A DNA stretch of 64,000 bases, from positions 34,107 through 98,106 of the forward strand of contig NZ_JHVB01000012.1 of the NCBI RefSeq assembly GCF_000619925.1, in the 5' to 3' direction. The notes below the pieces were generated by a model. That model ran no database searches and was not told the origin of the DNA. It saw only the letters and a list, made by a program, of their open reading frames with translations. The stretch is from Treponema sp. C6A8 (GTDB lineage: Bacteria; Spirochaetota; Spirochaetia; Treponematales; Treponemataceae). The translations under genes and the position numbers were made by a program. Shown in pieces: positions 35,706 through 44,672 of this stretch. How positions within the stretch are numbered: the first letter of the stretch is position 1; each line of letters opens with the position of its first letter.

Positions 35706-36758
35706 ATGAAGAAAATGCGAAAAGCTTTTTGTGGATTTTTTCTGGCACTTTTAATGCTGACATTTATGAGCTGCGGGAAGAAAAGCGCTCAGTATTTTAA
35801 GCTGTGGAATGACTGTGACTCATTAAATGCATTGATCGAATATGTTGAGGACGTAACAAATAAAAAATCGCCGAACTATATTCCGGTAGAAGACAGAATT
35901 GCAACCTTTGATATGGACGGAACTTTTATCGGCGAGCTTTATCCTTCATATTTTGAATACAATATGCTGGAATACCGCGTGCTTGAAGATCCGGATTATA
36001 AGGACAAGGCTTCTGAAAGTGAAATTGCTGTCGCAAATGCAATCAGGGATTTTGTTCGTAACGGAAAGCCGCTCCCAGACCATTTTGATGTGATTCATGG
36101 ACGTGCTGCTGCAAAGGCTTATGCTGGTCTTACAATTCCTGAATTTGATGCCTATGTCAAAAATTTTGCAAAAAAGACACCAAATGGTTTTGAAGGCATG
36201 ACTTATGCGGAATCTTTCTATAAACCGATGCTGGAAGTTTTTGATTATCTGACTGCAAATGGTTTTACTTTTTATGTAGTTTCCGGTTCTGACCGTTTTA
36301 TCTGCCGTGCTCTTGTAGATTCTCTTGGAATTACTCCTAACCGCGTTATCGGTATGGATGTGCTTTTAAAATCTGATAATCAGGGTGATGAAGAAGGCGT
36401 TGACTATACTTTTAAGACTTCCGACACTCTTCTTAGAACTGATGTTTTGCTTATTAAAAACCTTAAGACAAACAAGGTAAAAAATATTGCCCAGGAAATC
36501 GGAAAAGTGCCTGTTCTTTCCTTTGGAAACAGCGGCGGTGATTCTGCAATGCATAACTACTGCCTTTCAAACAAAAAATACAAGACCCGCGCCTTTATGC
36601 TGATTGCCGATGACGACGAAGACGACCACGCCAACCGTGAAAAAGCCCTAAAACTGGGCCAGCAGTGGAAAGAAGCCGGCTATGTTGTAATTTCCATGCG
36701 GGATGATTTTAAGACAATCTACGGCGAAAACGTTAAGAAAGTGGATTTCAAGTTTTAG
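35706..36758 (+). CDS. HAD-superfamily phosphatase lipoprotein
   Basis: 350 residues. Lipobox TFMSC near residue 23. HAD motifs: I, FDMDGTFIG near residue 73; II, VVSGSDR; III, the Lys in LKTNKVKNIA; IV, SFGNSGGDSAMH. All key residues are present, so it should be an active Mg-dependent phosphatase facing the periplasm. SD AGGAGGT 7 nt before the ATG. The radical SAM gene begins 14 bp later. Confidence 0.87.
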   Translation: MKKMRKAFCGFFLALLMLTFMSCGKKSAQYFKLWNDCDSLNALIEYVEDVTNKKSPNYIPVEDRIATFDMDGTFIGELYPSYFEYNMLEYRVLEDPDYKDKASESEIAVANAIRDFVRNGKPLPDHFDVIHGRAAAKAYAGLTIPEFDAYVKNFAKKTPNGFEGMTYAESFYKPMLEVFDYLTANGFTFYVVSGSDRFICRALVDSLGITPNRVIGMDVLLKSDNQGDEEGVDYTFKTSDTLLRTDVLLIKNLKTNKVKNIAQEIGKVPVLSFGNSGGDSAMHNYCLSNKKYKTRAFMLIADDDEDDHANREKALKLGQQWKEAGYVVISMRDDFKTIYGENVKKVDFKF

Positions 36759-36772
36759 AATAGTTAGAACTG

Positions 36773-37654
36773 ATGCACTTTGTAAACGCGAAATCAATTC
36801 TTACGCCTCATAGTATGAACATCTATCGGGGATGTTCGCACGGGTGCATTTATTGCGATTCGAGGAGTAAGTGCTATCAGTTTACGCACGAGTTTGAAGA
36901 TATTGAGGTAAAGCAGAATGCGGCGGAGCTTCTGGAGGAGGCTCTTCGTAAAAAGCGCAAACGCTGTATGATTGGAACGGGCTCTATGTGTGACCCCTAC
37001 ATCCCAGCGGAAAAAGGGCTTTGCCTTATGCGGCGCTGTCTTGAAATTATTGATAAGTATAATTTTGGGGCAGCACTGATTACTAAATCTGACCTTGTGC
37101 TTCGTGACCTTGATATCCTTAGAAGGATAAATCAGAAAACTAAGGCAGTTGTGCAGATGACGCTTACCACAGCTGATGATGCCCTCTGCAAAAAAATTGA
37201 ACCCGGTGTTTGTCCTACAAGCAGGCGTTTTGAAGTGCTGACTGCCTGCCGTGACGCTGGAATTCCGACTGTCGTATGGTTCAGTCCGCTGCTTCCTTTT
37301 ATTAACGACACAAAAGAAAATATAGACGGCATTATTGATTACTGCGTGCGTGCCGGTGTTCATGCAATCATATCTTTTGGAATCGGGTTGACACTGAGGG
37401 AAGGCAACCGAGAATATTTTTACGCCGCCTTAGACCGCAGCTTTCCCGCGCGTCCCGGAGAAATGTCTCTTAAAGAGCGTTACATCAAGACCTTCGGTTA
37501 TTCCTACGAAGTAAACAGTCCTCATAATCACGAACTTATGACCTACCTTTCTAAACTCTGCCACGAAAACAACATCATTCTGGGAACTGACAGCGTTTTT
37601 AAATGGATGGAGGAGTTCCCGGAAGGCGACCCCAATCAGCCTGAATTATTTTAG
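36773..37654 (+). CDS. SPL-family radical SAM protein
   Basis: 293 residues. The [4Fe-4S] motif CSHGCIYC near residue 21 fits CX3CX2C. The rest follows the spore-photoproduct-lyase-like family (IGTGSMCDPYIPAEKG, ITKSDLVLRDLDIL, TLTTADDALCKKIEPGVCPTSRR). These enzymes cleave S-adenosylmethionine to start radical chemistry; the substrate of this subgroup is unknown. No SD is visible before the ATG, so translation may be coupled to the HAD gene 14 bp upstream. Confidence 0.87.
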   Translation: MHFVNAKSILTPHSMNIYRGCSHGCIYCDSRSKCYQFTHEFEDIEVKQNAAELLEEALRKKRKRCMIGTGSMCDPYIPAEKGLCLMRRCLEIIDKYNFGAALITKSDLVLRDLDILRRINQKTKAVVQMTLTTADDALCKKIEPGVCPTSRRFEVLTACRDAGIPTVVWFSPLLPFINDTKENIDGIIDYCVRAGVHAIISFGIGLTLREGNREYFYAALDRSFPARPGEMSLKERYIKTFGYSYEVNSPHNHELMTYLSKLCHENNIILGTDSVFKWMEEFPEGDPNQPELF

Positions 37655-37696
37655 CTGAATAACGCTTTTTTCTTTCACGAATTGTGTTTTTGATGT

Positions 37697-37702
37697 TACA
37701 TT
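37697..37702 (+). promoter_or_regulatory. extended -10 box, probable leaderless GTG start of the DUF2156 gene
   Basis: TACATT preceded by TGT lies 6 nt before the GTG at 37709. No SD is present; the ATG at 37707 is followed directly by a stop. Confidence 0.4.
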
Positions 37703-37708
37703 TATTAT

Positions 37709-38620
37709 GTGAATAATTTGAATTGGCATAAAGCGACAATTGAAGAACTGGAACTTTTGCAGAAAACTTCTGTAAATAACGGTGTTTTTGCAAATAATTA
37801 CAGCGCAGTAAATTCTATTTTATACGCAAAAAAATATGATTCTCAGATTGCGGTCCAGGACGGCTGGATTTTTGAAAAATATTATGCCTCGGGCGAAACT
37901 GCCTATGCCTTTCCTCATTGCATGGACGGAAAAACTGACGGGGTCAGGGAGGCACTTTCTCTTCTGGTAGAGGACGCAAAAGAGAATAATCGTCCCTGCG
38001 TTTTTAGAAATATCACCACGGAAGAAAAAGAGCTTTTACTTGCCAATTTTACAGCATCAAAAATTGAAGAAGCTCCAGATCTAAGCGATTACATTTATAA
38101 TCAGGAAGATTTAGCCGGGCTTCCAGGTTCAAAATACAGCAAAAAGCGAAATCACATAAATCAGTTCAGAAAAAAATATCCTGAATTCAGGCTGGAACTT
38201 ATTTCACCTGACAATTTTAAAACTGTCTGCGCACTGGAAAAGAAGTGGTTTTCTGAAAGTTCGGAAAGCCTTGATTTGCAGCAGGAAGCTGAAATTATCT
38301 GTGCGGCACTCCAGAATTATGAAGAGTTTGCTTTAAAGGCTGGCATGAAGGGCGGAATCCTCTTTGTGGCTGATGAGCCTGCCGCCTTCTGTCTTTCGAG
38401 CACCTTGAGCCCTGATGTAACCGACATTCATTTTGAAAAATGCCTTTCTGATTTTGCCCGAGACGGCGGTTATGCAGTCATCAACAATGAATATGCCAAA
38501 ACTATCACAACAAGGTATATAAACAGAGAGGAGGATCTGGGTATTGAAGGCCTTCGCAAAGCAAAGCGCTCTTACTACCCGGAAATCCTCCTTCCAAAGT
38601 TTAATGTGACGCTGGAGTAG
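37709..38620 (+). CDS. DUF2156 (phosphatidylglycerol lysyltransferase C-terminal-like) protein
   Basis: 303 residues, GTG start. The family core is visible in DYIYNQEDLAGLPGSKYSKKRNHINQFRKKYPEF near residue 128 and ICAALQNYEEFALKAGMKGG later. It is a double-GNAT fold related to the acyl/aminoacyl transferase part of MprF, without membrane helices, so cytoplasmic. It probably modifies a small molecule or lipid using a charged donor; the substrate is unknown. It ends 12 bp from the convergent oxidoreductase gene. Confidence 0.8.
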   Translation: MNNLNWHKATIEELELLQKTSVNNGVFANNYSAVNSILYAKKYDSQIAVQDGWIFEKYYASGETAYAFPHCMDGKTDGVREALSLLVEDAKENNRPCVFRNITTEEKELLLANFTASKIEEAPDLSDYIYNQEDLAGLPGSKYSKKRNHINQFRKKYPEFRLELISPDNFKTVCALEKKWFSESSESLDLQQEAEIICAALQNYEEFALKAGMKGGILFVADEPAAFCLSSTLSPDVTDIHFEKCLSDFARDGGYAVINNEYAKTITTRYINREEDLGIEGLRKAKRSYYPEILLPKFNVTLE

Positions 38621-38632
38621 TGTAGGAATCTG

Positions 38633-39604
38633 CTATTTTTCCTGAGGGTAAACCAGTCCCCAGTCTTTTCTAAGGCCGTCCATCTGCTTCATCATGTAAA
38701 GCGAGTCTGCAAGCGGCATTGAATTACTTTCGATTTTGCCTTCCGCAAGACATTTTTCGCATTCCAGAAGTTCGTATTCATAGCCTGTAATCTGAGGCGG
38801 AACGTCAATCTTCTTTATCAGGCGGTCAGAATCATCAAAAACGCTGATAGACTGAGGATTATTAATGTTTTCTACTATTATATAACCCTTTTCGCCGTAG
38901 AAAATGCCTTTGCGGTCACTGCGGGTATAGATGCCTGCATTCAAAACAGCCATCTTTCCGTCGCGGTAGAAAATCGTAATTGATTCAAGTCCGTCAACGC
39001 CCTTATCCGTCATTTGAACTGAACTTTCTATGCGCTCGATGTCGCTTCCAAAATGCATTGCGGCAAAGTTCAGAGTGTAAACTCCAACGTCCAAAAGTGC
39101 TCCTCCTGCCAGGGCCGGCTCCACGATTCGTTCTTTATGAGTAATTGTGTAAGAAAGGTTTGCCGTAAGAACCCGGATTTTTCCAACGATTCCGCTGTTA
39201 ATCACATCATTGATGATTTTTCGGCTTGGCATATAGCGGGTCCAGATCGCTTCGGTAAGGAAAACGCCTTTTTTGCGCGAAAGTTCGATAATCTTTTCTG
39301 CCTGAGCTGCATTCATCGTAAAGGCCTTCTCACAAAGTACCGGCTTTCCGTGATTTATGCAAAGTTCTGCGTGCTCTGCGTGGTGAGAATGCGGCGTTGC
39401 AATATAAACTAAATCAACTGCCGGGTCACTTACCAGCTCTTCGTAAGATCCGTAGGCTTTTTCTGCCTTGTAGTCTTTTGCAAAAGCCTGGGCCCGTTCA
39501 AGCGACCTTGCTCCCACCGCATAAAGTTTTACTGTCTTCATACCAGCCATCGTCTGTGCGAGCGTACCCGCAATTCGTCCTGCGCCTAAAATTCCTACAT
39601 TCAT
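38633..39604 (-). CDS. Gfo/Idh/MocA-family oxidoreductase
   Basis: 323 residues. Rossmann motif GILGAGRIAG at 3-12, then the family's VDLVYIATPHSHHAEHAELCINHGKPVLCEKAFTMN (Lys of the conserved EK(P/A) motif near residue 92), and the C-terminal beta-sheet domain with GGALLDVGVYTLNFA. It oxidises or reduces a sugar or sugar-like diol with NAD(P). The substrate is unknown. Start ATG 39604; TATAAT lies 7 nt upstream and there is no SD. Confidence 0.9.
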   Translation of the reverse strand: MNVGILGAGRIAGTLAQTMAGMKTVKLYAVGARSLERAQAFAKDYKAEKAYGSYEELVSDPAVDLVYIATPHSHHAEHAELCINHGKPVLCEKAFTMNAAQAEKIIELSRKKGVFLTEAIWTRYMPSRKIINDVINSGIVGKIRVLTANLSYTITHKERIVEPALAGGALLDVGVYTLNFAAMHFGSDIERIESSVQMTDKGVDGLESITIFYRDGKMAVLNAGIYTRSDRKGIFYGEKGYIIVENINNPQSISVFDDSDRLIKKIDVPPQITGYEYELLECEKCLAEGKIESNSMPLADSLYMMKQMDGLRKDWGLVYPQEK

Positions 39605-39611
39605 AGCTAAG

Positions 39612-39617
39612 ATTATA
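39612..39617 (-). promoter_or_regulatory. -10 box, probable leaderless start of the Gfo/Idh gene
   Basis: TATAAT on the minus strand lies 7 nt before the ATG at 39604 with no SD between. Confidence 0.45.
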
Positions 39618-39658
39618 TTATGCCTTTTACAAAAAGAGAATTTTTATTTTTGATGACT

Positions 39659-41062
39659 TTACTCATCTTTATTTCCGATAACAGGTTTCAGATAGCCGCC
39701 GAAGCACCAGCCGTAAGGAATTTCCTTAAAGTTATCAAGAATTTCATTTCCATCGATATCAAGGGCATCACCTTCCAGGAAATTCAGCTGAACCCAATAT
39801 GAATAAATATTATCTCTGAAATCTGCCGGACCGATTTTTTCAATATAAGCCTTTGAGCCGGCTTTTGCAGTGGTAATCACATCGGAATCTGTACCCGCTG
39901 AAACTCTAAGTCTTAAATTCTCTGTGATTTCAACGGCAAGCTGATCATGAAATGCCAGCGGGACAACTTTAGGATATTCTAAATCCAGAATCCCGATATT
40001 TTTCTGTTCTCTTTCCATAATCGGATACCAGTAGCTCATATATTCATAGAGATACAAATCATCGATATTATAATCTTGGTATTTTCTGTTTTCTGAATTC
40101 GGGCTTTTGCTGAAATCAAAATTTTCTATAGGCACACCGTATTTAACCAAAAGCTTTAGGTTGTTTTCCAGAATCCAGTCATTTGCACCGAAACAGTCAC
40201 CGGATGTAAGCGGGTAGTCTGAATAATCAATGGCCTGAAGAGTAAAAGCTGTCTGCTGAGAGTCTTCATTTAATACATTGATTGAACCGTCATAGCGGGT
40301 TTCAATTAATTTATCACAATCATAAGTTGGTATATTTCTGTAATAGGTTTTTCCATCACATTTAAACGAATTTGGCTTGATGTCTGTCAAAATCCACTCT
40401 TTTGTGGTGTAGTTTTCATCTTCCTGTGCCTCATCAACAAATTTTGATTCAACTGAGATTACATTTGAAGATATTGCATGCCAATATCCGTAGTAGCTTC
40501 CACCAGATTCAATCAAATACCAATCATATTGGCCGTCTTTTCTGAATGAATTAATCGAAAAGCATTTCCATGATTCCTTATCTGTACTCCATTTTGATGA
40601 AGAAAGATAATTTTCAAGGTCTTCTATGCCGTCAATTTCCGGGTTAAAGCTTCTTCTTGTAAGTTCCACATCGCCTCCAAAAATCCATACGAAACTATTA
40701 GCAGGCGGATAGTAAACTTTAAGCATTGGAGCTATTTTTCTTCCAATTTCCACGTAGTTACCGACTGCAATAAGTTTTAATGCATGTCCTTTTTTGATTT
40801 TTAAGGAAGTAGGATTATTACAATCCGGAGCAGAATATATAGAGGCTTCTTTTTGTGAAACATAAACTGTATCTACAAGTTTATTGTCCTTTATAAAAAA
40901 CTGAGGAGGTATATCTTCAGTATTAAAGATTTCTTCATTTTCAGTGTTATCAGCATTCATCTTTGTTTTAATGATGTCTGCAGGCTTCTCAGCTTCAACC
41001 TTTTTTCCTTTGCAGGAAAAAAGACAAAGAGAGGAAATCAGAACAAATAGGATTTTTCTCAT
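39659..41062 (-). CDS. SH3-domain lipoprotein
   Basis: 467 residues from the ATG at 41062 (SD CAGGAAA); the longer in-frame start reads into the upstream gene. Lipobox CLFSC. There is an SH3-like region near 90-150 (SIYSAPDCNNPTSLKIKKG ... FVWIFGGD) and a C-terminal SH3 (NLRLRVSAGTDSDVITTAKAG ... YGWCFGGYLK). It is a third full-length member of the SH3 envelope family in this window. It lies directly after the 304-residue exported protein, so the two form an operon. Confidence 0.77.
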   Translation of the reverse strand: MRKILFVLISSLCLFSCKGKKVEAEKPADIIKTKMNADNTENEEIFNTEDIPPQFFIKDNKLVDTVYVSQKEASIYSAPDCNNPTSLKIKKGHALKLIAVGNYVEIGRKIAPMLKVYYPPANSFVWIFGGDVELTRRSFNPEIDGIEDLENYLSSSKWSTDKESWKCFSINSFRKDGQYDWYLIESGGSYYGYWHAISSNVISVESKFVDEAQEDENYTTKEWILTDIKPNSFKCDGKTYYRNIPTYDCDKLIETRYDGSINVLNEDSQQTAFTLQAIDYSDYPLTSGDCFGANDWILENNLKLLVKYGVPIENFDFSKSPNSENRKYQDYNIDDLYLYEYMSYWYPIMEREQKNIGILDLEYPKVVPLAFHDQLAVEITENLRLRVSAGTDSDVITTAKAGSKAYIEKIGPADFRDNIYSYWVQLNFLEGDALDIDGNEILDNFKEIPYGWCFGGYLKPVIGNKDE

Positions 41063-41075
41063 AAAATTTCCTGTT

Positions 41076-41990
41076 TTAGAAAGATTTAACTTTCCAGCTT
41101 CCGTTTTTTTCCTTAATAACACACATTGGTTTTGCAACACCAGCATCCTGTCCGTTTACGCGAATTTGATACATAAAGAATTTTTCTGAAGCGCTTCCGC
41201 GTGAATCATCTGAACGAACAAAGTAGTAGTCGCGGTCTGTTTTTGAAAGATTTCTCCACCAGCTTTCGCCTTTTGCAAGTAAAGTTCCATCAGCTTTTAC
41301 AGCTTCTTCTTCTGCAGAACATAATTTCTTCCATATATCTTGATTCTTTTTTACAGAGCCATAATACAAAAACCACTTAGCAGTTTCTTCGGCAGTCAGA
41401 TTCTGAGGAACAGATGAAGCATTGTCAGGAATTCCTTTTGTCCAGCTTGCTGCTTTTTCATTCATTGCATCATTTAAGAGTTTTTCGCCAACAAGAAGGG
41501 GTTTTCCTCCCTCAATTTTGATTGTTGCACGGCCTTTTACACGAACTGCAACAACTTCCATTTCTACAACATCGCCCCACCAGCTGTAAGCGTCTGTAAT
41601 TCTACCAAGAACTTCGTAAGAGCCTTTGTAGTTTCCAAGTGCATTGTTAAGCTTATAGAGATAATCCTGAATTCCATCGTTATATTTGATTACAAAAATA
41701 TTCCAGTTTGTTTTTTCGCCGCACCAGTAATATTTTGTACCATTTTTATCAGTTACAAAATCAGAAAAGTCGATTGCAGGGAAGGGCATGATTTTGTTGT
41801 AATAAGCCGGAAAGTTGTCTACAACAATACTTGCGCTTATTGTGTCTTTCCATTGACCGTTAGCCTTGTATGTTGAAACCATTTTGTCCCATTCTGAATC
41901 CCCGGCTTTTGCAATATCACTTGCGGTATCTGCAAAAGTGAGAGAGAGTGCTGTAAAAGCTGTTAGAATTAATGCTGTAATTTTTTTCAT
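41076..41990 (-). CDS. exported hypothetical protein
   Basis: 304 residues from the ATG at 41990 with SD GGAG; an upstream in-frame ATG has no SD. Clear signal peptide, LILTAFTALSLTFA. Tryptophan- and lysine-rich, with a middle region WGDVVEMEVVAVRVKGRATIKIEGGKP that looks like beta structure. Not recognised. Probably periplasmic. It is first in a two-gene operon with the SH3 lipoprotein. Confidence 0.7.
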   Translation of the reverse strand: MKKITALILTAFTALSLTFADTASDIAKAGDSEWDKMVSTYKANGQWKDTISASIVVDNFPAYYNKIMPFPAIDFSDFVTDKNGTKYYWCGEKTNWNIFVIKYNDGIQDYLYKLNNALGNYKGSYEVLGRITDAYSWWGDVVEMEVVAVRVKGRATIKIEGGKPLLVGEKLLNDAMNEKAASWTKGIPDNASSVPQNLTAEETAKWFLYYGSVKKNQDIWKKLCSAEEEAVKADGTLLAKGESWWRNLSKTDRDYYFVRSDDSRGSASEKFFMYQIRVNGQDAGVAKPMCVIKEKNGSWKVKSF

Positions 41991-42121
41991 AGTTTTTTTT
42001 CTCCATTTATTTAAAATATGTCTAATTCTAGCAAAATGGAAAAAAATAATCACTGATAAATTCTAGTATATATATAGAAGAAATTACACCTTGCTATGAT
42101 TTCCGAAAACATAATATTTTT

Positions 42122-42150
42122 TTGTTAAAAACAACATTAGGGTTTACAAT
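42122..42150 (+). promoter_or_regulatory. promoter of the 42185 chemoreceptor
   Basis: -35 TTGTTA (42122-42127), 17-bp spacer, -10 TACAAT (42145-42150). I see no sigma28-like TAAA...GCCGATAA element. Confidence 0.45.
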
Positions 42151-42184
42151 AGAAAATATAATGTTTATTTCATAGCGAGGTTGT

Positions 42185-44278
42185 ATGAAAATTACTAAGT
42201 TCTTCCAGAGCCTTCAGTTCAGACTGATTGCGATTGTTCTTGCGATTTTTGTTATAGCTAATGTTGTTATTGTAAGTACTGCACTCAAACTTTCTACAAA
42301 ATCAACATCAGATAATGTTGAGCATCTTCTTGATGCTGTGACTGACAGTGTTGCAAATAAAATTAAGGGCGAAATGGATAAGCAGTACCGTATGCTGGAA
42401 GCCCTTGCAATGATGGATTTTATTCGCCGTGAAGATACTCCGCTTCTGGCAAAATGTCAGCAGCTTACGAGTGTTGCCCGTGTAAGTACAGAATATGAAA
42501 ACCTTGGCTTTTATGATCTTGACGGAAACAGCTATACTGCCCAGGGACAGAAAATTCAGCTAAAACGTGCCTATATTGATGCTGCAAAAAAAGGCGAGCG
42601 CTACGTTGCTGATACAGCTATAAATCCTGTAACAAACGTACTTTTTCAGATTTATTCTGTTCCTGTTTATGATTACAACCACAAACCTGTGGGATGTCTT
42701 TCAGCAAATCTTCTGGGTGATACCCTTTCAAAAAAAATTGAACAGATGAGCTTCGGCTATTCTGATTCTCATATTCAGGTTGTAAACCGCCAGACAGGTC
42801 TAACAATTGCATCAAATCATTTTGAGCAGGTTACCTCTTTCCAGAAGGTTGATACAGATGCAGATGAAGGAATTCGTCCTATTCTTGAAAAGCTTATGAA
42901 GGGTGAGGTTGGAAGCGAAGCCTTTGTTAATCCGGCAAACGGAATGAAGATGCTTGCAGCTTATCGTGATATTCCTGGTACCACCTGGTCGGTTCTTGGT
43001 GTCTGCGGTTACGATGATTTTTACAGTGAGCTTGATACTATGAGCCAGATTATCGGCTTCCTTGCAATCGGAACAATTATTGTTGCTTTCATTGCAGTAG
43101 GTGCGGCAATGTCTATCAGTCTTAAGCCTCTTAAAAGAGTTAGGATTGCAATTGATGATGTCGCTTCTGGTGATGCAGATCTTTCGAAGCGTATTCCCCA
43201 GAAAGGAAACGATGAAGTTTCTGATGTCGTTGCCGGTTTTAATACCTTTATGGCAAAACTTCAGGATATTATTTCTCAGATTAAGGGGTCAAAAGATCAA
43301 CTCGGCTCTGTCGGTTCAACCCTTAAAAACAGTACAAATGACACAGCTTCTTCTATTACACAGATTCTTGCAAATATTGAATCTGTTCATTCTCAAATCA
43401 GCAATCAGTCTAACAGTGTTCACGAAACTGCGGGTGCGGTAAACGAAATTGCATCGAATATTGAATCACTTGAAAAGATGATTGAAAAACAGAGTGCCGG
43501 CGTTTCTGATGCTTCAAGCGCTGTTGAGCAGATGATAGGAAACATTCACGCAGTAAACGGCTCTGTAGAAAAGATGAGTACTTCCTTTAATGAACTTAAT
43601 CAGAATGCTAAAAACGGCGTTCAGGTTCAGCAGGACGTAAATGAAAAAATTGAACAGATTAAGGATTTGAGCGAAACTTTGCAGGAAGCAAACACTGCAA
43701 TTGCAGATATTGCAGAACAGACAAATCTTCTTGCCATGAATGCGGCAATTGAAGCGGCTCATGCCGGTGAAGCAGGTAAGGGCTTCTCTGTAGTTGCTGA
43801 TGAAATTCGTAAACTTTCTGAAACTTCTACCGTGCAGTCTAAAACAATCGGTGAGCAGCTTACTAATATTCAAAATGCCATTATTGATGTGGTTAATGCT
43901 TCTGAGCAATCAAGCCGCGCCTTTAATACAATGGCAACAAAGGTTACCGAAACAGACGAACTTGTTCGCGAAATTAAGGCTGCAATGGAAGAACAGGACG
44001 AAGGTTCTAAGCAGATCAGTAATGCCCTTCATTCTATGAATGACAGTACAGTTGAAGTTCATACTGCCGGACAGGAAATGGCAGAAGGAAACAAGGCGAT
44101 TCTGGAAGAAGTTCATAACCTTCAGAACGCGACTGGTGTTATGGAAGAAAGCATGAATGAGATGAAAATTGGTGCTAAAAAGATTAATGAAACTGGTGAA
44201 GCGCTCAGAAATATTGCAGCTGAACTGGAAAAGTCAATTGAGGAAATAGGCGGTCAGATAGACCAGTTTAAGGTTTAG
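42185..44278 (+). CDS. methyl-accepting chemotaxis protein
   Basis: 697 residues. Membrane helix at about 12-34, dCache periplasmic domain (about 35-290, with [17 protein letters not shown] and [19 protein letters not shown]), second helix at about 290-318, HAMP, and signalling domain with tip [25 protein letters not shown]. The C-terminal half is strongly similar to the receptor at 5375, implying duplication with a diverged sensor. SD GCGAGG. Followed by a bidirectional terminator. Confidence 0.93.
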   Translation: MKITKFFQSLQFRLIAIVLAIFVIANVVIVSTALKLSTKSTSDNVEHLLDAVTDSVANKIKGEMDKQYRMLEALAMMDFIRREDTPLLAKCQQLTSVARVSTEYENLGFYDLDGNSYTAQGQKIQLKRAYIDAAKKGERYVADTAINPVTNVLFQIYSVPVYDYNHKPVGCLSANLLGDTLSKKIEQMSFGYSDSHIQVVNRQTGLTIASNHFEQVTSFQKVDTDADEGIRPILEKLMKGEVGSEAFVNPANGMKMLAAYRDIPGTTWSVLGVCGYDDFYSELDTMSQIIGFLAIGTIIVAFIAVGAAMSISLKPLKRVRIAIDDVASGDADLSKRIPQKGNDEVSDVVAGFNTFMAKLQDIISQIKGSKDQLGSVGSTLKNSTNDTASSITQILANIESVHSQISNQSNSVHETAGAVNEIASNIESLEKMIEKQSAGVSDASSAVEQMIGNIHAVNGSVEKMSTSFNELNQNAKNGVQVQQDVNEKIEQIKDLSETLQEANTAIADIAEQTNLLAMNAAIEAAHAGEAGKGFSVVADEIRKLSETSTVQSKTIGEQLTNIQNAIIDVVNASEQSSRAFNTMATKVTETDELVREIKAAMEEQDEGSKQISNALHSMNDSTVEVHTAGQEMAEGNKAILEEVHNLQNATGVMEESMNEMKIGAKKINETGEALRNIAAELEKSIEEIGGQIDQFKV

Positions 44279-44285
44279 AATGATT

Positions 44286-44323
44286 AAAAAAAGTTTGTCG
44301 GATACCCCGGCAGACTTTTTTAG
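44286..44323. terminator. bidirectional terminator between MCP and acylphosphatase
   Basis: A 14-bp stem (two G-U pairs) from 44288 to 44320 has loop ATACC, a 5' A-run and a 3' T-run. It can therefore end transcription of both convergent genes. It overlaps the stop of the acylphosphatase gene. Confidence 0.8.
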
Positions 44324-44598
44324 TATTTTACCTTAAAGCTTCTTTCAAATTCATCAATAGGAATGAACTTTCTTTCTATATTATCTATGCGGATAAATCT
44401 GTCGGAATCCAGACGTTCGATCATGCGTTTAATGGAACTTCCTTCACCCTGGATTTCCATAAGTACAGAGCCGTCGTCATCATTAAAAACCCAGCCGGTA
44501 AGTCCGAATGCCTGGGCTGCATATTGCGCTGTGTAACGGAAGCCGACTCCCTGAACGCGGCCTGTAAATCTTATTTGCTGCCTGATTTTTTCTGACAT
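44320..44598 (-). CDS. acyP: acylphosphatase
   Basis: 92 residues from the ATG at 44598, the normal length. Catalytic signature FTGRVQGVGFRYTAQYAA supplies the essential Arg; GWVFNDDDGSVLMEIQG supplies the Asn. It hydrolyses acyl phosphates such as acetyl phosphate in the cytoplasm. I prefer this start over an in-frame ATG 18 nt upstream because TATAAT lies exactly 6 nt before it and no SD exists. Confidence 0.93.
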   Translation of the reverse strand: MSEKIRQQIRFTGRVQGVGFRYTAQYAAQAFGLTGWVFNDDDGSVLMEIQGEGSSIKRMIERLDSDRFIRIDNIERKFIPIDEFERSFKVKY

Positions 44599-44604
44599 GC
44601 TGGC

Positions 44605-44613
44605 ATTATAGCA
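44605..44613 (-). promoter_or_regulatory. extended -10 box, probable leaderless start of acyP
   Basis: TGCTATAAT on the minus strand, with the hexamer at 44605-44610, lies 6 nt before the ATG at 44598. Confidence 0.5.
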
Positions 44614-44626
44614 CAAAAAAAATAAT

Positions 44627-44656
44627 TTGACGATTTTAAAAAAGGCAGAGTATAAT
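44627..44656 (+). promoter_or_regulatory. promoter of the GGDEF-EAL gene
   Basis: -35 TTGACG (44627-44632), 18-bp spacer, -10 TATAAT (44651-44656), then SD GGGGG before the TTG start. Confidence 0.65.
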
Positions 44657-44672
44657 TTTAACGGGGGATTAT

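Noticed and set aside
35467..35800. Short plus-strand frames over the hairpin cluster
   Set aside because: They consist of hairpin sequence and run into the HAD gene in another frame; there is no SD or domain.
36794..37363. 189-codon minus-strand frame
   Set aside because: It is entirely antisense to the radical SAM gene, whose CX3CX2C motif and family pattern are clear.
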